Source: Vigna angularis
Taxonomy: Eukaryota > Streptophyta > Magnoliopsida > Fabales > Fabaceae
DNA length: 64,000 bases
Direction: 5' to 3'
NCBI RefSeq assembly: GCF_016808095.1
Contig: NC_068977.1
Coordinates: forward strand, 2,788,479-2,852,478
Below are positions 55,223 through 64,000 of this stretch, piece by piece. Position numbers and translations under genes: made by a program. The notes under the pieces were generated by a model, which was given only the letters and a program-made list of their open reading frames with translations, had not been told where the DNA came from and searched no databases. How positions within the stretch are numbered: the stretch's first letter is position 1; the number at the start of each line of letters is the position of its first letter.

Positions 55223-56906
55223 TAAGTTTATCACAGTAGACTCAGACACAACTATGCTTGGTCGAACGCTCAAGAATAGTATTACCACACGAGGACGCTC
55301 GTCCTCAACTAGGATTCTCTCCAAATGAAAGAATCCAGTTTCAACTAGGTTCACCAGGGAAACCGAACGGTCAATGACCGTTAAGTAACAAACGTACACT
55401 TTTATATGAGAAATTTCATACCAGACTTGTTTATTTTCAAACTCATTTCTTAACATATAGTTTCTTAACTTTATACATTTATATCATAATCAACTTTCAC
55501 ACTCCAACAATCCATATCATATAAGATTCATGTAATTCATACATTATAACATAAATCAGCCATATTTCATTTCCACTCATTAAATAAAGGCTTAATTACC
55601 TACTTAGTCCCCATGTTCGGAGGTAATTTGCTGTTTAGTACCCGGTTTTAAAAATGTAGGCATTTGATACCTATGTTTTGAAATTTGTATCAATTGAATC
55701 CTACCCACTTAACGCCGTTATAAATCTAACGTTTTTCTGACTGTGTATGTGATTTGTGGACGAGCGTTTGTGGACGAGCGTTTGATAACGCTCGCCTTGT
55801 GGACGCAAGTACGTTTAGTGGACGCTCGTCCAGCGAAGCGAACGCCCAGACAGGCAGAAGAGGACGCTCGTCCAGTGAAGCGAACGCCCAGTCAGGCAGA
55901 AGAGGACGCTCGTCCAGCGAAGCGAACGCCCAGTCAGGCAGAAGAGGACGCTCGTCCAACGAAGCGAACGCTCGTCCATAACCGCTCGTCCACAAATCAC
56001 ATACACAGTCAGAAAAGCGTTAGATTTATAACGACGTTAAGTGAGTAGGATTCAATTGATACAAATTTCAAAACATAGGTATCAAATGCCTACATTTTTA
56101 AAACCGGGTACTAAACAGGAAATTACCTCCGAACATGGGGACTAAGTAGGTAATTAAGCCTTAAATAAACGAACGTTCATTCAATCCACTCATATTAACC
56201 ATCATGCATCAATACCATTCAGTCAAATAACGAACGTTCATGCAGTACGACAACATACAAATACCAATTAAATTAAATAAGCTTCCCTTACCTCTGAACG
56301 TTCCCAGACGCAGAAAGACAATTTGACCACTACAGGTTCTTCTACCGTTAACGCTCGACAAATTCAACTACACCAAGTGACAACCCGACACTATCAAAAC
56401 TACTCATTTTAAGAATGGTTATCAACATATGAACCCAGAACTGGGTTTGCATGTTTAGGAAAACAAACGACAAGGTGAATAGAAAGACTTACCAGCCCAG
56501 CTTCACAAACCGAACGATTTATCTAGAAGCTCTGGACGCTGGAAGTGCTTCTACAGTGCCGGAATATTGATCGGAGGAGAGAAAGTGAGTGTTTTCGAAG
56601 AGAGAAGATGAAGAGGAGGTAGAGAGAAGGAGGAGAAAAGGGGATTCATCAGAAATCTGGAAAGAGGGTGCATGCAGAGAGTGGAGTAGATTTTTCTGAA
56701 GATTCAAGTTTTGCTCCACAGTCGAGAACGAACATCCCCTCTTCAGTCGACACCTGTTTTCCACTAACTGATTTCCGGGTCTCCTTCGCTTGACACCTGG
56801 CGTTCGTCATCTGAGTGTCGAGCCTCCCTCTTGACACGTGAATTCCACTAACGACACGTGCTTGGATTTTACTGGTTTCTGACTTTTGATTTTACTGGTT
56901 CTGACA
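53635..56906 (-). mobile_element. ORF-less TG...CA element 4 (probable solo LTR, 3272 bp including an insertion)
   Basis: Starts TGTAACATCCC and ends GGTTCTGACA; perfect duplication agtat (53630-53634, 56907-56911). Without the nested fold-back element and its extra 9-bp copy it would be 2691 bp, almost the length of element 1 (2693 bp). It carries CTGCTCACATCCACACGGATGATCA (about 53956), GTTCGTGCACCCGGGTGATGTAG (about 54168), GAGCGCTTGGTGTAAGACCGA tandem words (55010-55105), a short (TA)n at 55189-55214 and AAGCTTCCCTTACCTCTGA (about 56280). Confidence 0.9.
55589..56160. mobile_element. fold-back Mutator-like element with a 42-bp internal array
   Basis: Starts GGCTTAATTACCTACTTAGTC and ends with its inverted complement (...TAGGTAATTAAGCC). 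The inverted arms are about 180 bp. It is flanked by a perfect 9-bp duplication ttaaataaa (55580-55588, 56161-56169), the length expected for Mutator-type transposition. The centre (about 55820-55980) is a tandem of about three 42-bp units (GAGGACGCTCGTCCAGCGAAG...CAGGCAGAA), again built from the GACGCTCGTCC/GCGAACGC words. No transposase ORF. Frames through the array are open in several phases because 42 is divisible by three. Confidence 0.9.
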
Positions 56907-57210
56907 AGTATCATATTGTGAAACTAAACTTTCATGGTCATATCCTTCCATATATGTTATCAGTTGCAAAATAATCTTTCAAATCGACGAATATGCAAAA
57001 TTAAGAAATTAATGATACGATGAAACCAAAATTTGATTGTCATTCTTATGAGCTAGACGGGGAATAACCTTCCATGAAAGAAAAAGATTTAATGTTTCAA
57101 TAGGTCCTTGTTTTCAATCTCAAATAGAATCTTTTTTTTTTACGTTTCAATTAAGTCTTTATTTTTGTAAAATTGAATTAAATAGACCTTTCCGTTAAAT
57201 TGATGAGACA

Positions 57211-57990
57211 ACGTAGGCTGTGTTCTTTTGGGTAGATTTGGGGTAGATGATTTGAATGGATTTGAGTGGATTTGAGGGTAATTTTTTAGTTGTTCTTTTG
57301 AGTGGATTTGTGGGTAATTGAGAGTGGATTTGGAAGTAAAGTTTGTGAGAATTAGTGTAGGATTTGATTGATGTGATAAATTTTAAAAATTAGTTTAATT
57401 GGTAGAAATTAAAGATTACCAAAATGCCCCTAGTTATAAAAGTAATATAAAATGTTATATTTATTGTAAAAATGTTTATAGAGAAAAAAAAATTATGAAT
57501 AATTTATAAAATTAATGTTTAAAAATTATAAAAATTAAATAATCAACTTATTTTTAATAAATTAGAAAATATAATATACCTAATTTTATTAAAATGTACA
57601 TCTTTTTAAATTATAATATTAAAATAATTATAAAAAAAAATTGAAAAATATATATTGCGTAACCGGTTACGCGTTCGCGTAATAGGTTACGCGTTTGAGT
57701 AACCGGTTACGCGTGTGCAAGCAAAAGTTCATTCTTCTCTGTAACCAGTTACACTCTGCTGTAACCGGTTATTAATGTGCAGAATCGAATAACTTCGTTA
57801 TTTTTGGCTGATGTATGGAAACAAAGATGGGTATATACATCTTTCCCTCGTAAATCATCGCAAATCATCTCACATTTGCGAGATGAGCTGAACAGTGGAA
57901 TCCCATAAATCAGCGGATATCCGTCTTACCAAATCCGCGCAAATCCACCAAAACGAACGACCTTGCTTTTGGAAATCCATCTGCGGTAAT
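57211..57990. mobile_element. putative small DNA transposon with GTAACCGGTTAC palindromes
   Basis: It interrupts the left arm of the composite. Starts GGCTGTGTTCTTTTGGGTAGATTTG; near its right end the complement of 57935-57965 reads GGTCGTTCGTTTTGGTGGATTTG, suggesting imperfect inverted ends. The middle contains five 12-bp palindrome-like sites at 57659, 57679, 57699, 57741 and 57761 (GTAACCGGTTAC and one-base variants). Superfamily not determined; ends approximate. Confidence 0.4.
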
Positions 57991-58130
57991 CCACTGATAT
58001 GCTGACAGTGTTGTTTTTAACATACGTGTCAAATTTTATTATTTTAAATTTTGAATTAAAAAATTAAGTTAAAATAGGGGAAATTCGGGCAAAGTTGGCA
58101 ATTCAATTACAGAACCCCGTTCTCTCTGCA

Positions 58131-58776
58131 ATGATAATGTATTCCGGCGACGTCTCCCCCTTGGACCCCATGTTTTCCAGCACCAGTCTACAGCCACTCC
58201 CCTCTCAACCCTTCCCTTTTTCGCGGACCGACGACCCAACCCTAATTTCGCAAACCGCAGAGCCTCCAAAAACCCTTGTCCCTAAAATCGAACCCTCTCA
58301 ACCTTTCAAATTCTTCCCCCAATACCATCCCACCCCCCTTTCTCCGCCTCCCGCAGCTCCGCTCCCCGGAGCAGCCCCAGTAGAAACGACAGCGTTTGGA
58401 GTCCCCGGTGATCCCGCAGAGCAATCTGGCTCGACAACGCAGACAGAAGATGAGCGAGAAAACCCGGTGCCTGCAGAAACTGATGTCATGGGACAAGAAA
58501 ATGAACCAAGGCACGCTCCTGGAGGAAGCGTACATGTACGTGAGGTTTCTTCAGGCGCAGTTCCGCTTACTACAGTCGATGCCCTCCCATTCATCTTCTT
58601 CCTCGCCTTCCTTCCGCCAAAACTCAACAGTATTTGTGGATCTGGAGAAACTGAATCGCTCCCAACTACTGCAGGTCCTGGTTAACTCACCCGTGGCACA
58701 GACCATGCTATATTCTCAAGGTTTTTGTGTCTTCTCTTTCGAACAATTTTCTCTCCTCAAAAGAATTATCAAATAG
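58131..58776 (+). pseudogene. bHLH117-like transcription factor, frameshifted
   Basis: The first frame from 58131 encodes a Ser/Pro-rich N-terminus (MYSGDVSPLDPMFSS...PQYHPTPLSPPPAAPLPGAA). Near 58380 the similarity moves to another frame: KRQRLESPVIPQSNLARQRR, QKMSEKTRCLQKLMSWDKKM, LLEEAYMYVRFLQAQ. This is an atypical bHLH domain of the Arabidopsis bHLH117 kind: a basic region ending RQRRQK, helix 1 SEKTRCLQKL, and helix 2 LLEEAYMYVRFLQAQ. The C-terminus (LLQVLVNSPVAQTMLYSQG) is complete to the stop at 58776. A one-base indel at the junction disrupts it unless it is an assembly error. No intron is needed. The family is predicted to be nuclear; target genes are unknown. Confidence 0.75.
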
Positions 58777-58824
58777 GAGGCACCACCACCGTAACCACGT
58801 TTCCCCCAAATCTATTTTCAATTA

Positions 58825-61361
58825 GGAAAATGTTATTTGGACAACGTATTTTTAACATTGTTTTGACAACGCCACGTGTCAGCGCTTCATTGGCTCAGTA
58901 ATTTGAAATTAAAACAAAGAAAGGGTTACGGGGCGAGGGGTATTTTGGGATTTCCAGGTTAAAATTTTAAGAATTGGGTTTGGCGGTTTAGGGTGGGAAA
59001 GACGTTCGTTCAACCCTTCCAGTGTCTCGCTCTCTCGCTCTCTCGTTCGTCTTTGAAACTTCCATTCCTCCTTCTTCAATACATGCGTTGAAACCTTGGA
59101 TATTTTGTGTGGCTGTGTGTTCAATCTTTACCGTAGTACGGACGTTGAACCCTTCGATCTTTTGTGTCGGTCTGTCGTCCACAAGGAAACCCTTCCATCT
59201 TGTGTGTCGCTCTGTCCTCCATCTTGCCCTTGAAACAAGATTTGAAAACATGGACATGGTCATCACTACAAGGTTTGATGCGTTGCAATCGCGCGTTGGG
59301 AACATTGAACAACAACTGCAACACTTCCAAAGTGCTTCTGAAAACAATCCTCAGACTTAAAATTGGTTGTTTAGGCTTTATTTTCTGCATTATAAAGAAC
59401 TATGTACCACAGTTCCTACTTTGATAATTTCAAGTCTTTAATTTAATGAAGTTGTTTACTTTAAAACTGGTTCCTCAATTCTCGACATTTATTATGTAAT
59501 GTTCAATTTATGATACACTTAATACCATTGCAGTTGTGAGTAAAACACCAATACCACTAACCAATACCACTTAATGACATTGCTGTTGTCTGTAAAACTA
59601 AAACACTGTTGTAATCGTTTACAATGGCCTGGTAAACGATTACACAAGAGAAATCACTGTTTTGTACAGAAAGTTGAACTGAAGTAGTCAGCTGTGGTGT
59701 CATGGGTGATCACTGGCAAAAATTGTTACTTTCAGGCACAAGTCCACTTGTATTTACTTGGTGTTGGTGTTTCAGTCGAGGTAGAGAGTGGAAAGTGATG
59801 GGAGGTGACCCCAAGAAGTGGAGAAGAAGCCATTCTTACTTAGGGGACTAAGTTGGACAAGTGCAGAGCCAATCTGTAGAAAAAACACTATGGTAATCGT
59901 ATACAGTTTCCTTGTAATCGATTACAGTGTCAAAGAAGGTGTAAACTTGATTTCTAAGGCATAATTTGAAAGGTCTTTGAGTATAGATTCCAACAAAACA
60001 AGAATCAACTCATTTGGAGTTCGGTGGAGAAAGATATGAGCAAAAGAACAAGCAAAGGTGAGAGTTGGCAAAAATATATGAAACGCTAACTTGAAACAAT
60101 AAACTGTACCAACTCAGATGTCCAAAAATTACAAATTAGTAGTCATTGGAAAGATTTTTTAGTCTAGTTTCTAATAAAAAAAGAATCACATCATTTGGAG
60201 GTGGTGGAAAAAGTTATCAGTAAAATAGCCAGCAAAGGTCAAAGTTGACAGCATGTTATCTCACTCCACACTCCTTGGGACACAATCACATCACCAACCA
60301 CCCTCTCCCACCACTGAAACACCAGGACCAGCCTAAGACAAGTGCAAAAGTGCCTAAAAGTCACTTTTTTTGACAATGGTCACCCCTGTGAATCTGACTG
60401 ACTACCTGTGTTGGACTTTCTGTACAAAACCTTATTTTCTCTCGGGTAATCGTTTACAAGGGAGTTGTAAACGATTACCACAGCCTTTCTTCAACACTCT
60501 CAGTCATCCCTTGCACAAGTTGCTCCCCCCACTCATGAGGGGTCACTCAACACTCCTTGGCCTCACAGGACATCACCCCCCGTCAAATTATGATTCAAAT
60601 GAACTGGTTTTCTCATAAGTCACCCATGTTACCCATAATGACCACTCAAACACCAACATCTTACAAACAAGCCTGCAACTTAGCAAACACAAAACTTTAC
60701 CACATTCTGAAATCCACAAACCCATAACTCATAATAACAATGGTATTCAAAAAATAAAATATGAGACCAACTCAAACAAAAACTCAAATTTTATATCATT
60801 CAAATAAATCCGATACATTACACTTTGTTTTCTTAATCTATTTACAATGATTACAATGATCATTTACTTTCCATTAATCAACTAAATACACATATCAATC
60901 ATTTTTTATTCTAAGCACTACGGTTCCGGTGTATGGAGTCCTAAGTGCTCTTCCCTTGTAACGCATTCGGGATCCAACCCTAACATACGTCTTCAAAGGT
61001 TGTTCATTTCCGTCGTCGGACAATGGTCACCGGACCTTGCCATTCAGCACGATAACTTGTACGAAAAACACCACCTTTACGAAAATGGAGGGAGACAACA
61101 CCACGCACACAGAACAATCACATACAAAGCTAAGTCAAGAGGCACGAAACACGTTCAGGAGACGGGACCTTCACGAGACGGGAACTTCGTTTCCAATGAA
61201 ACAGAGAAAGGGGTATTTTCGGATTTTCAGTTAAAAGAAGGGTTACAGACTTCCATTTCGAAGGTTTTTATAAAATATTTTTTTAAACCAAACCAATGAA
61301 AATAGGACACGTGGCGTTGTCAAAAAAGTGTTAAGAAATGGTTGTTGGAATATCGCGGTCC
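58825..61361. mobile_element. Mutator-like element with 9-bp target duplication (2537 bp)
   Basis: Flanked by tttcaatta on both sides (58816-58824, 61362-61370). The left end GGAAAATGTTATTTGGACAACG...TTGACAACGCCACGTGTC is mirrored at the right (GACACGTGGCGTTGTCAAAAA...GGTTGTTGGAATATCGCGGTCC), imperfectly at the extreme tip. Inner arms share AGGGTTAC and GGGTATTTT-GGATTT text. Within it are three pairs of GTAATCG(T/A)TTAC-like sites (59611-59643, 59892-59927, 60445-60478). A 112-codon frame at 59022-59360 ends in a short heptad-like stretch (MDMVITTRFDALQSRVGNIE); no transposase is seen. It lies just downstream of the bHLH pseudogene. Confidence 0.85.
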
Positions 61362-61661
61362 TTTCAATTAAGCTTAGATTCTGCCTTCATTTATGCACGT
61401 TTCCCCCAAATCTATTGCCAACTTTGCCCTAATTGAAGTTTTTAACTTAATTTTTTAATTTAAAATTTAAAATAATATAATTTACCCACGTTCCTCATGA
61501 CACGTTTGTTAAAAACAACACTCTCAGCATGATACAATACATGACAGAAAGGTCCTATTTAATTCAAATTTACAAGAATAAAGACTCTCTAAAAAAAAAG
61601 AAAGGATTCTATTTAAGATTATGAGGAAAACAGATAGCTGTTGAAACATTAAACCAAAAAA

Positions 61662-62390
61662 GAAATATGAAAATTAACTAATAAAAGAATATGCAAATTA
61701 AGAAATAATCTAAATATTGAGAATTCACAATTTCATCCCCAGAGAAAAACGATGGATGTAGGATTAGCATTGGGAATGAAGAAAAAGGTACATTCTGTGA
61801 GTATATTACAAACTTAATTCTCAATGAGGCCATTATTCAAACGGTACATAGACATTAAAGCAGTGCATAAACATTAAAACAATTCATTCATAGAATACCC
61901 TGTAATTTGCCTTTGCCTTCTAATACACAGCTTCATCAGTCACGGTTAAGCAGTTAACCAATTCATTCATAGAATAAATCAAAGCACCCTCAGAAATTTG
62001 GAATGCGCACCATTTCATTTATTCTTCTATGATAATATATTCTCCTAGGAATCACAAACCGATACAGTGATTTGTATAATTCATTACAAAATTACATTTT
62101 TTCATGACAACTAACTCTGTGTGACAGACATCTACCGAAGAACAAAACTATCACAAGTTCACATAATACATTCAAATGATCACAAACCATGAATCGATTG
62201 ACGACGTAATGACAAAAGCATAATTCAAAATTCAGCTATCAACACCAACTTCAGCCGGAGAATTAAGGTTTTTTAACTCATTACAATCCCATGGTTTCAT
62301 TTTTCCACAATTTCTTGTAATGTCAACTTTTGTGACGAAATTGTAACTGCAACCACAACCATAAACCAGGGACAATACAGAACATAAGGA
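61662..62390. other. AT-rich spacer and 3' flank of CYP82
   Basis: No ORF or recognisable repeat. It presumably includes the 3' untranslated region of the minus-strand P450 gene. GAATATGCAAATTAAGAAAT near 61690 also occurs, slightly changed, at about 56990 on the other side of the composite element. Confidence 0.5.
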
Positions 62391-64000
62391 TTACAAAGCT
62401 TGATAACGGTTTGGAGATAGACGTGGTTTAACCAAAACCTCCAGTGGAGTAGCTCTGGTGTTGGTAAATCCAAAGAACTCAGTCATATCAACAGGGTCGG
62501 TCGAAGGATTTGAGATGTCAAAGGAATGCAACATATTAGCCAAAGTGAAATGAAGCACGTTTAAGCCAAGGGACATTCCAGCACACATTCTTCTCCCACT
62601 TCCAAAGGGTAACAACTCAAAATGTCGACCCCTGAGATCCACATGTTGGTGAGTGGTGAGGAACCTTTCTGGTTTGAATTCTAAAGGATCTGACCAAACA
62701 CTAGGGTCTCTGTGGATCTTCCACAGGTTATGCATTAGTCGAGTTCCTTTTCTTATGTGGTAGCCACCTAAGATGCAATTTTCTGAGAACACACGAGGTG
62801 ATGAAAGAGGTGCTGGTGGATACAATCTTAATGTCTCTTTGATTATGGCTTGAAGATACACAAGTTTGCTTATGTCTGATTCTCTTATGTATCCATCTTT
62901 CCCAATATGCATGTCTATTTCTTCTTTAGCCTTTTCCATTGCAAGAGGATTTCGTACTAGCAGACTAAGTGCCCATGTAAGAGTAAAAGCAGTTGTATCA
63001 GTTCCACCCAAAATCAATTCCTGCAAAAAATGTTCAAGCTTCATCAAGAGTCCTCTGATTAAAAACAAGAAACAAACTGGACATACTATATGTATATTCA
63101 ATCTTTGACAGAATACAATTTTGCTTCCATGTCCATGTTCATAGCATTTTAGTAAATGGCTCATTATTCTACTTACCAGGGTAGTGGCTTTGCAAATGGT
63201 ATCAGCATCAAACCCATGAATCGGAGCCCCATTAAGTGCTGAAATCATCACATCCATGAAGTCTTGATCGCCCTTAACCTTTCCATCCAAACCATTCTTC
63301 TCACGGTGCTCCTCCAACCACTCACTCAACAGCTTGTCCATTTCCTCAGCCGTTGCTTTCATGGCCTTCTCATGGCCCCCAAAGTCCAACCACCTCAAGC
63401 AAGGAACCCCATCAGCCACAGTGAAAGTGCCCATCAAATTCATGAACTCATCTAAATTCTTCATAAACCTTTCTGCCTTCTCCTTGCCCTCCACATGCGC
63501 CACACCAAAGTACCTCTTCCCCACCACCATCCTCACTATTATATTGAAAGTCAAATGTTCAAACCACTCTTTCATGTCCACCAAAGTAGCAGCATCATAA
63601 CTAGATTCATTCTCCTTCTTGTTGTTTACACTAGTATAGCATAAATCGTATAGCTCTTTGAATGAGGTTTGAATCTCTGAGATACGAATGTGGCTGAGTT
63701 GCTCTATTCTGCGGTTGGAGAGAAAGTCAACAGTCACAATCTTTCGAAGCTCTCGCCAATAGGGTCCGTATGGAGCCAACCCTACGAAGGCTTGGTTGTA
63801 GGACATGACTTCCACAGCAACGAGTTTAGGGCGTGATGAAACGGCAAGGTCGTTTGTGGTGAAGAGTTCCTTGGACATTTCCCAGTTGCTGAGCACCAAA
63901 GCATCTTTCAGACCGAGTTTGATGGTGAACAAGGGTCCATACTTGTCAGCCAAAGCAGCCAAAGTTCTATGGGGTGTTTTTGAACCATTTAACAGTGAAA
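62391..64000 (-). CDS. cytochrome P450, CYP82 family (5' end beyond the window)
   Basis: Exon 1 is open from the window edge to 63177 ([45 protein letters not shown]). The intron is 63176-63021 (GTAAGT...TTTTTTGCAG, 156 bp). Exon 2 is 63020-62391 with the oxygen-binding I-helix GGTDTT, ETLR of the K-helix, PERF, the haem loop [10 protein letters not shown] and the CYP82-like end [19 protein letters not shown]. No damage is visible, so this is probably a working ER-bound monooxygenase; only the membrane anchor and proline region lie outside. Substrate cannot be told from sequence; legume CYP82A genes are elicitor-responsive and many CYP82s act in specialised metabolism. The intron length is a multiple of three and it is open in frame, so retention would insert 52 residues. 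Confidence 0.9.
   Translation of the reverse strand, partial: SLLNGSKTPHRTLAALADKYGPLFTIKLGLKDALVLSNWEMSKELFTTNDLAVSSRPKLVAVEVMSYNQAFVGLAPYGPYWRELRKIVTVDFLSNRRIEQLSHIRISEIQTSFKELYDLCYTSVNNKKENESSYDAATLVDMKEWFEHLTFNIIVRMVVGKRYFGVAHVEGKEKAERFMKNLDEFMNLMGTFTVADGVPCLRWLDFGGHEKAMKATAEEMDKLLSEWLEEHREKNGLDGKVKGDQDFMDVMISALNGAPIHGFDADTICKATTLVSRIMSHLLKCYEHGHGSKIVFCQRLNIHIVCPVCFLFLIRGLLMKLEHFLQELILGGTDTTAFTLTWALSLLVRNPLAMEKAKEEIDMHIGKDGYIRESDISKLVYLQAIIKETLRLYPPAPLSSPRVFSENCILGGYHIRKGTRLMHNLWKIHRDPSVWSDPLEFKPERFLTTHQHVDLRGRHFELLPFGSGRRMCAGMSLGLNVLHFTLANMLHSFDISNPSTDPVDMTEFFGFTNTRATPLEVLVKPRLSPNRYQAL

Larger units (their letters stand above)
57086..61660. mobile_element. inverted-repeat composite carrying the bHLH117-like gene
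   Basis: The left segments 57086-57200 (AATGTTTCAATAGGTCC, AAATAGAATCTTTTTTT, AATTGAATTAAATAGACC) and 57995-58110 (GCTGACAGTGTTGTTTTTAAC, AAAAAATTAAGTTAAAA, GGCAAAGTTGGCAAT) match in order the complement of 61412-61655. An insertion (57211-57990) separates the two left segments. The composite holds the bHLH117-like pseudogene and a younger Mutator-like element. No outer target duplication was established. Inverted duplication of a gene flank is an alternative to transposon ends. Confidence 0.5.

Noticed and set aside
55743..56048. ORFs across the fold-back element
   Set aside because: The 42-bp unit is a multiple of three, which keeps several frames open; the products are repeats of the same low-complexity words.
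59022..59360. 112-codon ORF in the Mutator-like element, possible captured gene
   Set aside because: Only a short heptad-like end is notable; the N-terminal part is translated terminal-repeat sequence, and no family is recognised.

Overview
The window is plant nuclear DNA, most likely from a Phaseoleae legume close to Vigna (an inference from legume-type CYP82 genes, a soybean/pea-type matrix metalloproteinase and the repeat content). It is gene-poor. Two CYP82 cytochrome P450 genes (one with a single nonsense codon, one running off the right edge) are the only near-intact host genes. Other host sequence is broken or captured: half of a matrix metalloproteinase, a frameshifted bHLH117-like gene, LIN1/CD2BP2-like exons and one glutamate-receptor exon piece.

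Layout. 1-8.1 kb: a CCGTG-rich repeat, then a 5'-truncated Ty1/copia element whose integrase is split by a 2.76-kb gag-only LTR element with near-identical LTRs; the copia 3' LTR ends inside the metalloproteinase. 9.6-12.3 kb: the first of seven members of one ORF-less TG...CA repeat family (termini TGTAACATCCC / GGGTCTCACA-like). Four have perfect 5-bp target duplications (9639-12331, 34582-35922, 45395-47833, 53635-56906), one has a 28-bp flanking duplication (26491-30295), one has a 4/5 duplication (38462-43329) and one is a fragment (32250-32790). I read them as solo LTRs of a large-LTR Ty3/gypsy family. 14-22.7 kb: a Mutator-like element with about 670-bp inverted ends carrying LIN1/CD2BP2 exons in both arms, a glutamate-receptor exon piece, two solo LTRs and a 208-bp tandem array. 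23.1-24.8 kb: CYP82 pseudogene. 31-53 kb: nested Ty3/gypsy debris (gag and RT pieces on the minus strand) and an intact two-exon 677-aa plus-strand ORF resembling the 'putative gypsy type transposon' family. 55.6-61.7 kb: a fold-back Mutator-like element, a longer inverted-repeat element with the bHLH117-like gene, and a 2.5-kb Mutator-like element with a 9-bp duplication. 62.4-64 kb: CYP82 gene.

The most striking unexplained signal is a short CpG-containing word (GACGAACGTTC, GACCGAACGGTC, GGACGCTCGTCC and variants) packed at very high density in otherwise unrelated repeats, both LTR elements and a DNA transposon, while sparse in the gene-derived and copia parts. A second is a set of paired 12-bp palindromes of the form GTAAYCGRTTAC in three unrelated elements. 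No tRNA, rRNA, CRISPR or prokaryotic-type feature was found.
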